This document shows positions 52,624-63,674 of a stretch of DNA of 64,000 nt, one piece after another. The DNA comes from Sphingopyxis sp. HIX. GTDB taxonomy: Bacteria > Pseudomonadota > Alphaproteobacteria > Sphingomonadales > Sphingomonadaceae. Numbering within the stretch: the first letter of the stretch is position 1; every line of letters starts with the position of its first letter. The notes below the pieces were generated by a model. The model searched no databases. It worked only from the letters and a program-made list of their open reading frames with translations, and was not told where the DNA came from. The stretch covers positions 1-64,000 of the forward strand of contig NZ_LNSB01000028.1 in the NCBI RefSeq assembly GCF_001468285.1. Reading direction: 5' to 3'. The position numbers and the translations under genes were made by a program.

Positions 52624-54204
52624 ATGCGTACCAAAAGCCTGCTGCTTGCCGCCTGCCTCTCGTTCGCCCTGTCGACCGCGCCTGCCGCGATGGCCCAAAG
52701 CGTGACCGGGTCGGGGGTCGTCCCCGGTACCGTCATCAACAGCGCCGAGCGCCCGATCGGCTTCGCGACGAGCGCGCCGGCGCAGGGCGTGCTGGTCGTG
52801 CTGATGAGCGACGCGGCGCTGCCCGATCTCGCGGCCGTGGGCGTCGGCGCGGGCGAGCGCGCGGCGATCGAGGCGGCGATCGCGGGCGCGAAATTCGAGG
52901 GCAAGGCCAACGCCACGCTGTCGCTGCGCGGGATCGGGGCGCGCAGCCGCATCCTGCTCGTCGGCACCGGCAGCGCGCCGACGATGCTCGCGCGCGCCGA
53001 GGCGGCCGGCAAGGCGGCGCAGGAGGTCAAGTCCGACGCGGCGCCGGTGACGCTGACCGGCGCCTTCACCGGCGCCGAGGGCGCCGAGGCGGGTTATGGC
53101 TTCGCGCTCGGCCAGTACCGCTTCGACCGCTACAAGACCGTCGACCGCAAGCCGCCGGCGGCCGACGCGGTGACCATCGTCGGCGGCGACAGCGCGGCCG
53201 CGCAGTCCGCCTTCGCCGCGCGCTGGCGCCCGCTTGCCGACGGCGTGCGCCTGTCGCGCGACCTCGCCAACGAACCCGCCAACGTCGTCTATCCCGAAAG
53301 CTTCGTCGCCGAAGTGCGCCAGGCTTTCTCGGGTGTCCCCGGGGTGACGATCGAGGTGCTCGACGAGGCCGCGATGCGCAAGCTCGGCATGGGCACGCTC
53401 GTCGGGGTCGGCCAGGGCAGCCCGCGCGGCTCGCGCCTGCTCGCGGTGCGCTATCGCGGCGCCGGTAGCGACGCCGCCCCGCTCGCCTTCGTCGGCAAGG
53501 GCATCACCTTCGATTCGGGCGGCATTTCGCTCAAGCCCGGCGCGGGCATGTGGGATATGAAGGGCGACATGTCGGGCGCCGCCTCGACCGTCGGGGCCGT
53601 GCTCTCGCTCGCCAAGTCACGGGCGCCGGTGCATGTCGTCGCGGTCGCGGCGCTCGCCGAGAATATGCCCGACGGCAACGCCCAGCGCCCCGGCGACGTC
53701 GTGCGCACCATGTCGGGCAAGACGATCGAGATGCTCAACAGCGACGCCGAGGGCCGGCTCGTGCTCGCCGACGCCAATGAATATGTCGCCGACAAGTACA
53801 AGCCGCGCGCGATCGTCAACATCGCGACGCTGACCGGGTCGATCGTCGGCGCGCTCGACGACCAATATGCCGGGCTCTTCGCGCGCGACGAGACGCTGGC
53901 GGCGCAACTGCTCGCGGCGGGCAGCGCGAGCGGCGAGGAACTGTGGCGCATGCCGCTCCACAAAAATTACGCCAAGAAGATCGAATCGGACATCGCCGAC
54001 GTGCGCAACATCGCGCCCAGCGCGGGCCCGGGGGCGAGCATCGGCGCGCATTTCATCGGCTATTTCGTCGCCGAGACGACGCCCTGGGCGCATCTCGACA
54101 TCGCGGGGGTCAACCAGGCCGACAGCGCCTCGCCTTTGGTGCCCAAGGGCATGTCGGGCTTCGGCGTGCGCCTGCTCGACCAGCTGGCGCGCGGCGGGCA
54201 GTAA
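52624..54204 (+). CDS. Exported M17 leucyl aminopeptidase
   Basis: A 526-residue precursor with a signal peptide (to about residue 25, APAAMAQS). The C-terminal M17 catalytic domain has FVGKGITFDSGGISLKPGAGMWDMKGDMSGAA, with the metal-binding Lys and Asp, and NSDAEGRLVLADA, the second metal-binding and catalytic Arg block. It releases N-terminal amino acids with two zinc or manganese ions. Most PepA are cytosolic; a signal peptide shows this one works in the periplasm, fitting the surrounding peptidase set. Confidence 0.93.
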   Translation: MRTKSLLLAACLSFALSTAPAAMAQSVTGSGVVPGTVINSAERPIGFATSAPAQGVLVVLMSDAALPDLAAVGVGAGERAAIEAAIAGAKFEGKANATLSLRGIGARSRILLVGTGSAPTMLARAEAAGKAAQEVKSDAAPVTLTGAFTGAEGAEAGYGFALGQYRFDRYKTVDRKPPAADAVTIVGGDSAAAQSAFAARWRPLADGVRLSRDLANEPANVVYPESFVAEVRQAFSGVPGVTIEVLDEAAMRKLGMGTLVGVGQGSPRGSRLLAVRYRGAGSDAAPLAFVGKGITFDSGGISLKPGAGMWDMKGDMSGAASTVGAVLSLAKSRAPVHVVAVAALAENMPDGNAQRPGDVVRTMSGKTIEMLNSDAEGRLVLADANEYVADKYKPRAIVNIATLTGSIVGALDDQYAGLFARDETLAAQLLAAGSASGEELWRMPLHKNYAKKIESDIADVRNIAPSAGPGASIGAHFIGYFVAETTPWAHLDIAGVNQADSASPLVPKGMSGFGVRLLDQLARGGQ

Positions 54205-54205
54205 G

Positions 54206-54349
54206 GACTCGCGCAGAGCCGCAGAGAGCGCAGAGAATATGGTTCACGCGGAGACGCGGAGACGCGTAGAGAAAATGAGAATGGCGGCGGCGGCGCCCTT
54301 ATTTCTCTCTCCTCTGCGTCCCCTGCGCCTCTGCGCCTTCGCGTGAACC
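54206..54349. repeat. Inverted-repeat element with tandem CGCGGAGA units
   Basis: The left arm 54241-54276 (GGTTCACGCGGAGACGCG...) pairs imperfectly with 54301-54349. A further CGCAGAG triplet of repeats (54210-54236) adds length. It has the same layout as 26689-26853: outer TTCACGC ends and tandem 8-9-base units. It lies between the aminopeptidase and the clpB promoter. Confidence 0.7.
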
Positions 54350-54382
54350 CTTTTCAGGGCGGCGGGAACCGGGTGATCGCCC

Positions 54383-54410
54383 CTTGTGTTGCCAAATAGC
54401 AACACTATCT
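54383..54410 (+). promoter_or_regulatory. Heat-shock (sigma32-type) promoter of clpB with spacer dyad
   Basis: CTTG (54383-54386), then ACTATCT (54404-54410) after a 17-base gap, fit the alphaproteobacterial RpoH promoter. The spacer is filled by the perfect dyad TGTTGC-N6-GCAACA (54387-54404), possibly extended to GTGTTGC/GCAACAC, which could bind an additional regulator. The promoter is 27 bases before the ATG. Confidence 0.6.
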
Positions 54411-54436
54411 CTGGCGACGAGAAAGGGGCTTTCTGA

Positions 54437-57016
<2,580 letters not shown>

Positions 57017-57018
57017 CA

Positions 57019-57046
57019 AAAAGGGCGGCAGAAATGCCGCCCTTTT
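57019..57046. terminator. Bidirectional rho-independent terminator, clpB and TonB receptor
   Basis: Twelve-base perfect arms AAAAGGGCGGCA / TGCCGCCCTTTT, GAAA loop. The T-tracts on both strands serve clpB (plus) and the TonB receptor (minus), which converge here. Confidence 0.9.
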
Positions 57047-57067
57047 CATTCGGTGCCGAGGCTGGCC

Positions 57068-60000
57068 TCAGAGGCCGAGGCTCGCGAGGTTCACCTTCAC
57101 CCCGGCATAGACATAGCGCCCGCGGAAGCTCGACGGATAGTTGAGCTGGCCGACGTCGGGGTCGCGCCCGAAGATGTTGTTCACGCCGGCATAGAATTGG
57201 AAGCGCTCGTCGTCGGTCTTGAAGCCGAGCTGGACGTCATGCTCCCATTTCTCGCGATAGAAGATGTATTTCGGATCGACGAGGTCGGGGTTGGCCTCGA
57301 TCTGCTCGGTCGTGAAGCGCCGCGTCTTGCTGAAATAATTGACGCCATAGTTCAGCGACCAATTGTCCTTCACCCAGGTGATGTCGAGCGTGCCGTTCCA
57401 CTTCGGCGCGAACGCCTCGGTGCGGTCGTTGTCGACCTCGGCCCCCGGGGTCGAGATGAAGGTCAGCTTGTCGAGATAACCGCCCGCCAGCCGCACGTTG
57501 AACTGGCCCAGGCTGTCGCTCGGTCGGAAGGCGTAGTTGATCGTGAAGTCGGCGCCCGAGGTCGCGAATTCCGAGACGTTGAGCGGCCGCAGCAGATAGT
57601 CCGAGACGAAGCCCGTCGTCGGATCGCGGGTGATCAGGTCGCAGAACTGGTTGTCGAGCGTCGGCTGGTCGACGCAGGCGTCGGCCAGGTCCTGCGCGGT
57701 CGCCGTCGTGATCGCATTGGCGATCTTGATGTCGTACCAGTCGAAGGTCGCGACGAGCCCCGGAATGAAGCTCGGCCGCAGCACCACGCCCGCGGTCCAG
57801 GTCTTCGCCGTTTCCTCGTCGAGGAAGGGCGTACCGATCGTGCGGCCCGGAAGCGACGCGGTCGCCTGCGGGTCGTTCGCCGGGTTGAAGGTCGCCGGAT
57901 CGATGCCGAAGCCCGCCAGGATCGCGTTGCAATTGGCGACGCGGAACGACGTGCCTTCGGCGAGATTGCTGGGATCGCAGGGGTCGTCGATGAACGAGAA
58001 GGCGCCGTTCTGCGGGGCGAACAGCTCGGTCAGGTTCGGCGCGCGCACCGCTTCCGAATAGGTGCCGCGGAAACGGATGTCGCGGATCGGGCCCCAGGTG
58101 CCGTCGACCTTCCACGTCGTCGTGGTCCCGATCGTCGAATAGTCCGAGAAACGGATCGCCGCGCCGAACTGCAGGATATCGGCGAAGGGCATGTCGCGCA
58201 GCACCGGGATGTTGATTTCGGCGAAGGCTTCCTTGACGTCGAAGCTGCCGCGCTCGGGGAATTGCGCCGCAAGGTCGGCGAGCGCGTCCTGGACCAGGAA
58301 GGGATCGGGAACGAAGTTCGACTTTTCCTTCCGATACTCGGCACCGAGCGCGAAGCCGATCGGCCCGCCGGGCAGTTCGAACACCGCGCCGGTGTCGCCC
58401 GAGACCGAGGCGCTGACGACATGCTGCTGGACCTTGATCCGGTTTTCGAGATCGACGTTGATCCAGTCGAGCGCCGCGGCGCTCGGCGAACCTTCGCCGA
58501 AGATGTTGAGCGGCACGCAGCCGCTGTTTGCGCCGGGGGTGAAGGTGATCGGCGTCGTGTCGGCCCCGATGATGAAGCCGTTCGGATCATTGCCCGGCGC
58601 GGTCGGATCGAGCGACGAGCGGCAGACGATATTGCCGTTCGGCGTGCCCGTCATGAACTCGCCCTGGTCGACGGCGTCGATCGCGGCGAAATAGCGGTCG
58701 CGCAGGCGGTAATTGGTGCTGAGGAAGCGCGTCTTGGTCTGGCCATAGACATAGCTGACCTCATATTTGAGATTGTCGGTCAGCTGTCCGTCGAAGCCGA
58801 TCACCCCGCGCCAGGTGTCGCGTTCGGCATATTCGCCGCGCACGCCGAGGTCGAAATTGTCGCGCGAGATCAGCACGCCGTCGGGCAGGAAGCCCGATGG
58901 CAGGCCCAGCGAATCGTTGATGTTGTCCGGCGCGATCAACGCGGCGATGTTCGCCGGAATGAACGGATTGTCGGCCTGGATCGTGGTGAAGAAGTCGAAC
59001 GACGGCTGCGCGAAGGAGAAATTCCGCGTCTTCACATATTTGGCTTCGACGAAGAAGCGGAGCGCGTCGCTGAACTCGTAGCTGCCGAGCAGATTGACAT
59101 TATGCTTTTCGGTCTTGGGCTGGAGGTCGCCCTGATAGCCCGCGATCGGGGTGCTGCTGCCGCCCTGGACGACGCCGCCCGATCCCGGGATCGGGGTGCC
59201 GAGATCGTAGATCGTCCCCTCGCCGGTGAAATCGGGCGAGAAGTCGATGTCGACGTCGACCGCGCCGCCCGGCGAGCTGTCGGCGTAGCGGATGTCGTTG
59301 TAGAGGATGCGGTCGACGATGCTCGGATCGTCGGGGAAGTCGGCAAGATTGCGGCGGAAGCTGAACAGGTCGAGGTTGCGCCCCGACTTGCGCGCGCTCG
59401 CCGGAACGCGCGAATCGCGGTTATATTCGTAGGACAGCGCGATATTGCCGCGGTCTTCGGAGAAATTGGTGCCGACGGTCAGCGCGCCATAGATGTTGTT
59501 CGCATCGCCGCGCGACGAGATGCCCGACTGGAACCGCGCGTCGATGCCTTCGAAATCGCGCTTGAGCACGAAATTGACCACGCCCGACACGCCGTCGGCG
59601 CCATAGACCGCCGACACGCCGCCGGTGAGCACGTCGATGCGCTCGATCAGCGCATTGGGGATGGTGTTGATGTCGACCGACGCGGTGCCGGTGATGCCCG
59701 AGATGTGGCGGCGGCCGTTCACCAGCACCAGCGTGCGTTCGGTGCCGAGGTTGCGCAGGTTGAGCAGGTTGATGCCCACGCCGCCGAACAGCGCGGTCGA
59801 ACCGCCAGCGTCGGCGGTGGTGCTCGATCCGAGCAGCGCCGGGTTCTGGACGAGCAGGTCGGTGAGGTTGGTGAGGCCCGACTGCTGGATCGTCTCGCTG
59901 CTGATCGAGGTCACGGGGTTGGGCGAATCGGCCTCGGGGCGCGCGATGCGCGAGCCGGTGACGACGATGGCTTCGCCGTCGTCGGCGGTTTCGTCGGCCG

Positions 60001-60115
60001 CGGCCGCGTCGACGGGCGCCTCCTGCGCGAAGGCGGGGGCGGCGGAGAGGGCCAGGGCGAGGGCGAGCGGCGCGGCGCCAAGGCGCAGGCTTCGCGAAAC
60101 GACGAATTTATTCAC
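57068..60115 (-). CDS. TonB-dependent receptor
   Basis: A 1015-residue outer-membrane receptor starting with GTG (60115) after GGGAGT. Signal peptide ends AFA at 28-30. A TonB box-like IVVTG is at about 50-54, followed by the plug domain (TGSRIARPEADSPNPVTSISSETIQQSGLTNLTDLLVQNPAL, VLVNGRRH, VDINTIPNALIERIDVLTGGVSAVYGADGVSGVVNFVLKRDF), then a 22-strand barrel ending FRGRYVYAGVKVNLASLGL. There is no N-terminal signalling domain. The 'TGSRI...SPNPV' type is common in sphingomonads and often handles oligosaccharides, peptides or siderophores. It ends 21 bases from the terminator. Its 239-base upstream gap precedes the AspH-like gene. Confidence 0.93.
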   Translation of the reverse strand: MNKFVVSRSLRLGAAPLALALALSAAPAFAQEAPVDAAAADETADDGEAIVVTGSRIARPEADSPNPVTSISSETIQQSGLTNLTDLLVQNPALLGSSTTADAGGSTALFGGVGINLLNLRNLGTERTLVLVNGRRHISGITGTASVDINTIPNALIERIDVLTGGVSAVYGADGVSGVVNFVLKRDFEGIDARFQSGISSRGDANNIYGALTVGTNFSEDRGNIALSYEYNRDSRVPASARKSGRNLDLFSFRRNLADFPDDPSIVDRILYNDIRYADSSPGGAVDVDIDFSPDFTGEGTIYDLGTPIPGSGGVVQGGSSTPIAGYQGDLQPKTEKHNVNLLGSYEFSDALRFFVEAKYVKTRNFSFAQPSFDFFTTIQADNPFIPANIAALIAPDNINDSLGLPSGFLPDGVLISRDNFDLGVRGEYAERDTWRGVIGFDGQLTDNLKYEVSYVYGQTKTRFLSTNYRLRDRYFAAIDAVDQGEFMTGTPNGNIVCRSSLDPTAPGNDPNGFIIGADTTPITFTPGANSGCVPLNIFGEGSPSAAALDWINVDLENRIKVQQHVVSASVSGDTGAVFELPGGPIGFALGAEYRKEKSNFVPDPFLVQDALADLAAQFPERGSFDVKEAFAEINIPVLRDMPFADILQFGAAIRFSDYSTIGTTTTWKVDGTWGPIRDIRFRGTYSEAVRAPNLTELFAPQNGAFSFIDDPCDPSNLAEGTSFRVANCNAILAGFGIDPATFNPANDPQATASLPGRTIGTPFLDEETAKTWTAGVVLRPSFIPGLVATFDWYDIKIANAITTATAQDLADACVDQPTLDNQFCDLITRDPTTGFVSDYLLRPLNVSEFATSGADFTINYAFRPSDSLGQFNVRLAGGYLDKLTFISTPGAEVDNDRTEAFAPKWNGTLDITWVKDNWSLNYGVNYFSKTRRFTTEQIEANPDLVDPKYIFYREKWEHDVQLGFKTDDERFQFYAGVNNIFGRDPDVGQLNYPSSFRGRYVYAGVKVNLASLGL

Positions 60116-60354
60116 GGACAGACTCCCTTTTTTACGGTGGGCCCGTCACGAAAGGCAGACGCGCCAAACGGCACGCGCCGGTTCCCCGACAAGCCCACCC
60201 CATGTGCGCAGTCGGAGAATAGCGTTAATTATCCGTTATTTCGGCACTTCCCCGGTGCATGGCAGATGATGTGGCGCTTCGCGCGCAAAACAAGCAAAGT
60301 CCGGCGAAACGCCCTTGGGCTTCGACGAACGTAGGCGGGCGGCCTCCAGCGAGG

Positions 60355-60957
60355 TCAGGCGGGTTGCCCGCTCAGCGCCGCGAGCCAGTCCGGCGCGGGC
60401 TGGTCGGCGTCATAATATTCGAAGATCAGATGGATGCGCGGCGCATCGCCGCCGTTGGTCACCGCATGGACCCCCATATTATTGACCTCGGCCGCCTCGC
60501 CCTCGGCGATATGATAGGTCTGGCCGTCGATGCGGAAGAGCACCCGGTCATTGGTCTCGATGGGAACATGGATCTTGTGCGGCCATTTCGCGGCGGGATT
60601 GGCGTCGCGGTGGGGCTGGATCACCCCGCCCGCCGGCATGCGCGCCAGCATCACGCGCGGGAATATGCCGTTGTTATATCCATAGTCCACGGTCGCCGCC
60701 GCCATCACCGGCGCGAGCAGCGCCTCCCACTCGTCCCACAGCGGGCGCGCATAATCGGTCCGCCAGTCGCGCATGTTCGCGATGAAGCGAAAGACGATAT
60801 GCGCGGTCGCGTCGAGCGCCTCGAAACGGTTCGGCTTGTCGGCATTCTCGGCCTGCCACAGCGTCTCGGGAATCGCCGCCACCGCCTGCTGGAGCGCGGC
60901 GATATCGACGCTGCCGAGGCGCCGGATGCTCGTCGTCTTGCGGGGATTGGGGTACAT
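60355..60957 (-). CDS. Aspartyl/asparaginyl beta-hydroxylase-like protein (AspH 1)
   Basis: A 200-residue Fe(II)/2-oxoglutarate oxygenase-like protein. The iron ligands are H116-R-D118 in GVIQPHRDAN and H164 in MGVHAVTNG, with the 2OG-binding R174 in PRIHLIFEYYD. Such enzymes hydroxylate Asp or Asn side chains. It lacks a signal peptide, so it acts in the cytoplasm. It is the last of four minus-strand genes: small protein, AspH 2, sulfotransferase, AspH 1, with gaps of 9 and 16 bases. The TonB receptor is next. Activity is inferred. Confidence 0.8.
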   Translation of the reverse strand: MYPNPRKTTSIRRLGSVDIAALQQAVAAIPETLWQAENADKPNRFEALDATAHIVFRFIANMRDWRTDYARPLWDEWEALLAPVMAAATVDYGYNNGIFPRVMLARMPAGGVIQPHRDANPAAKWPHKIHVPIETNDRVLFRIDGQTYHIAEGEAAEVNNMGVHAVTNGGDAPRIHLIFEYYDADQPAPDWLAALSGQPA

Positions 60958-60973
60958 GGATCAGCCTCTCCGG

Positions 60974-61597
60974 TCAGTAATCATAGCCGAAAAGCGCCAG
61001 ATCGCGCGCATAGATTTTTGCGACGCCGTCGATCAGCTCCTGGTCGTAATAGTCGCGATAGTCGCCGCGCCGCGACCGGTTGGCATGGTCGAGCGCGGTC
61101 GTCGGAAGCCCGATGCGCGCCGCGATCGCATCATAGGATGCCTGCATCTCCTCGACCTTGCCGAGCATGTCGGCCTGCAGGCTGCCGTCGCGATCGGTGA
61201 CGAACAGGTGCTGCGGGCGAAAGATGATGTGGTTCGTCGGCGGCGCGGTGAACAGGAAGTGCCGCATCACGCGCTTCGGATCGCGATCGAAACTGCCCTC
61301 GCGGCTGGTGGCGAAGGCACAGTAGGAGACGAAGCGATCGAACGGGTTGCGCACGAAGGCGAATTTGAAATAGCGCTGGAACGCCTCCTCGCCGAGGAAG
61401 GGCCGGACCTCGGCGAAGCTGATATGGCCGTGCCCCATGCGCGCGATCTCGGGGATCGGGAAGCTCTTCTCGACGAACAGCCGCGCCTGTTCCATGTCGT
61501 CCTCGCCCATATGCCCGCGCAGCGCGTGGCGCACCGAATGCGTCCCCGTCTTGGGAATCGCGACGAAGATGAAGCGGTGTTTGTGCGAAACGATCAT
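60974..61597 (-). CDS. Sulfotransferase family 2-like protein
   Basis: A 207-residue cytoplasmic protein with the two PAPS-binding motifs: the 5'-phosphosulfate loop PKTGTHSVR at residues 15-23 and the 3'-phosphate block FVRNPFDRFVSYC at 81-93. It transfers sulfate from PAPS to a hydroxyl of a protein, sugar or lipid; family 2 otherwise acts mainly on glycans. It lies between two AspH-like genes (9 and 16 bases), which suggests that all three modify the same product. Confidence 0.82.
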   Translation of the reverse strand: MIVSHKHRFIFVAIPKTGTHSVRHALRGHMGEDDMEQARLFVEKSFPIPEIARMGHGHISFAEVRPFLGEEAFQRYFKFAFVRNPFDRFVSYCAFATSREGSFDRDPKRVMRHFLFTAPPTNHIIFRPQHLFVTDRDGSLQADMLGKVEEMQASYDAIAARIGLPTTALDHANRSRRGDYRDYYDQELIDGVAKIYARDLALFGYDY

Positions 61598-61606
61598 CGG
61601 GGAAGG

Positions 61607-62563
61607 TCAGGCCGCGGCGGCGGCAGGAGCGGCGTTGGGCGCGGCGACCATGAAGACGAGTTCGGCAAGCGCGCGCTCGAGCGGCACCTCGTTGCCCATG
61701 AGCAGGATGCGTTGCGACCCGATCCGCTGCAGGTCGCGCTGCACCGCCTCGATGAGCGCGCGATAGGCGGCGAGCCCCCTGGTGTCGGTGCCATGTTGCG
61801 CCCAGAGCGCGCCCCAGGCGTTGGCGAACTGCTCGAGCCGTTCGGTCGCGGCGTCGAGCGCGGGCGACGGCGGGCATTGCCGGAGCAGGAAATCGACATG
61901 GCATCGGATTTCCCACACCGACATGATCGCGGGCAGGTTGACCTGTTCATAGGCGAGCGGCGTGGCATGGCCGACCGAGCCCGGCGCCACCGTCTCGACC
62001 GGCTGCGCGTCGCGCCCGTGGCGCTTCGCCGCGGCGATCATCGCCCATAATTTCTCGCCGCCGACGGTGTCGAGCACCAGATGGACCCGCTTCTGGTCGC
62101 CCGCATTCTTCACATTATGAAGGCAGAAGCTGTCGAACAGCCAGCATTCGCCGGGCGCCATATGCACCGTCTCGCTGTCGCAGCTGAAGGCCACGCCCGG
62201 GTTGGTCACGACGGGAATATGGATGCGGATGTGCGTCCGCCAATAATAGCCGACGTCGACATGCTCGGGCACGACCGCCCCCGGCGCGAGCCCCATCAAC
62301 CGGCTGCGTCCCCACACCGCGCCCAGATCGGCGAGGATTTCCTGGATATAGGGGCAGCGATCGAGCGCGTCCGTCGGCGCCATAGGCCCCGCGAAGCCGT
62401 TCGACACCTGCCCCGCCGGCGTGATCAGCGGCACCGCATCGTTGCCGGGCAGGCGCCCAGGATGCGGCAGCCACGCCGTTGGGGGCAGCGCCGCCACCTC
62501 CTTCGCCAGCGTGTCCGCACAATATTGCCGCGGCAGTTTGACCAGCGGCGTCCCGAGCTTCAT
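61607..62563 (-). CDS. Aspartyl/asparaginyl beta-hydroxylase-like protein with C-terminal helical domain (AspH 2)
   Basis: A 318-residue protein. The oxygenase domain (about 20-175) has iron ligands H101-V-D103 in VVPEHVDVGYYW and H149 in SFCLHNVKN, and 2OG-binding R159. Its ATG overlaps the stop of the small-protein gene by four bases (ATGA), so it is translated right after the small secreted protein. The C-terminal helical part (about 200-318) has no recognised family. The sulfotransferase follows after 9 bases. A substrate–enzyme pair with the small protein is inferred. Confidence 0.75.
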   Translation of the reverse strand: MKLGTPLVKLPRQYCADTLAKEVAALPPTAWLPHPGRLPGNDAVPLITPAGQVSNGFAGPMAPTDALDRCPYIQEILADLGAVWGRSRLMGLAPGAVVPEHVDVGYYWRTHIRIHIPVVTNPGVAFSCDSETVHMAPGECWLFDSFCLHNVKNAGDQKRVHLVLDTVGGEKLWAMIAAAKRHGRDAQPVETVAPGSVGHATPLAYEQVNLPAIMSVWEIRCHVDFLLRQCPPSPALDAATERLEQFANAWGALWAQHGTDTRGLAAYRALIEAVQRDLQRIGSQRILLMGNEVPLERALAELVFMVAAPNAAPAAAAA

Positions 62564-62823
62564 TCGCCCGGCCGCGTCGGCTGGTAGTTCTGCTGCGGCC
62601 GATTGACCTGCTCGGCCAGTCCGCGCCTTTGCTCCTCGGCCATCGCCTCCCACTGCCCCCAGGTCTTGCAGGTCTTGGTGTAGAAGCGCGTCCCCGTCTT
62701 CTGCGTGCGCTTGCACACCATGCGGTCCTTGGGATCGACGTTCGCGCCGTCTTCGGCAAGGGCGGGCACGGCGGGGAGCAGCGAGGCGGTGGCAAGCAGC
62801 GCCAGCATATGAATTCCGCGCAT
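62560..62823 (-). CDS. Small secreted two-cysteine protein (copy 1), coupled to AspH 2
   Basis: An 87-residue precursor with a signal peptide ending ALA at 21-23. The mature part has VDPKDRMVCKR with C37, GTRFYTKTCKT with C52, then WGQWEAMAEEQRR and a Pro/Asn/Gln/Tyr-rich tail (VNRPQQNYQPTRPGE). Paralogous to copy 2 at 63.7 kb: VDPKD(R/K), VCKR, GTRF and CKT are shared, and the two Cys are 15 apart in both. ATG 62823 has GGAGAC 9 bases before it. The stop overlaps AspH 2. The tail offers Pro, Asn and Tyr residues that the flanking oxygenases and sulfotransferase could modify; that is inference. Confidence 0.75.
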   Translation of the reverse strand: MRGIHMLALLATASLLPAVPALAEDGANVDPKDRMVCKRTQKTGTRFYTKTCKTWGQWEAMAEEQRRGLAEQVNRPQQNYQPTRPGE

Positions 62824-62935
62824 GACAGCATGTCTCCAAAACAATATCGATTGGCGCGGAACATATTCCCCCGGTGCCCTGCCTGTCAAATCGATGGTGC
62901 CGGAAAGCCGCGGGAAACGAAGGAAATGATCGACC

Positions 62936-63652
62936 ATGACTCTGGACTTTCGGCTGTCCGACGATCTCGACTGGGACGCGTTGCGCCGGCAGTTCGCGGT
63001 GCGCGGCCGCGTCGAGATCGCAGGCCTGCTCGCCAAAGGCCAGGCCGAGGCGCTGCGCGCCCATCTCGGCGCGCGCAGCGACTGGAAGCTGGTGATGAAT
63101 GCCGGCGACAAGGTCTATGAGATGACGCGCGATGCCGTGGCCGCGCTCGCGCCCGATCAGCGCCGCGCGCTCGAACGCCATATCGTCGATGCCGGCCGCG
63201 AGGGCTTTCAATACCGCTATGAATCGATCCGCGCCGCCGACGGCGGCGATGCGGGCAGCGACGACCCGGTGGCGCGCTTCGTCGCCTTCCTCTCCGCACC
63301 GGCGGTGATCGAGCGGCTGAACCATGTTCTCGGCGGCGGCAGCGCCACCTTCGCCGACGGCCAGGCGACCAGCTATGGCAAGGGGCATTTCCTGACCGCG
63401 CACGACGACGATGTCGCGGGCAAGCGGCGGCAGGCGGCCTATGTCTATTCGCTGATGCCGCGCTGGCGGGCCGAATGGGGCGGATTGCTGTTGTTCCACG
63501 GCGACGACGGCGGCATCGACGAGGGCCTTGTTCCGCGGATGAACGCGCTGCGGCTGTTCGCGGTGCCGCAGCTGCACAGCGTGAGCTATGTCACGCCCTT
63601 CGCCGCCGAACCGCGGCTGTCGATCACCGGCTGGCTGCGCGCGCAGGGCTGA
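62936..63652 (+). CDS. 2OG-Fe(II) oxygenase (prolyl-hydroxylase-like)
   Basis: A 238-residue oxygenase. Iron ligands are H156-D-D158 in FLTAHDDD and H214 in VPQLHSVSY, and R227 (in AEPRLSITGW) binds 2-oxoglutarate. The YVYSLMPRWRAEWGGLLLFHGDD segment is typical of the SM-20/prolyl 4-hydroxylase branch. It is transcribed divergently from the small-protein/AspH operon, 112 bases apart, and ends just before a second copy of the small protein on the opposite strand. The substrate is not known. Confidence 0.82.
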   Translation: MTLDFRLSDDLDWDALRRQFAVRGRVEIAGLLAKGQAEALRAHLGARSDWKLVMNAGDKVYEMTRDAVAALAPDQRRALERHIVDAGREGFQYRYESIRAADGGDAGSDDPVARFVAFLSAPAVIERLNHVLGGGSATFADGQATSYGKGHFLTAHDDDVAGKRRQAAYVYSLMPRWRAEWGGLLLFHGDDGGIDEGLVPRMNALRLFAVPQLHSVSYVTPFAAEPRLSITGWLRAQG

Positions 63653-63674
63653 CCGCGGCGGCGGCGGCCGCCGA

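Noticed and set aside
57053..60334. A 1093-residue frame antisense to the TonB receptor
   Set aside because: The same GC-driven shadow: low-complexity Asp/Arg/Val with no motif, overlapping a full TonB-dependent receptor.
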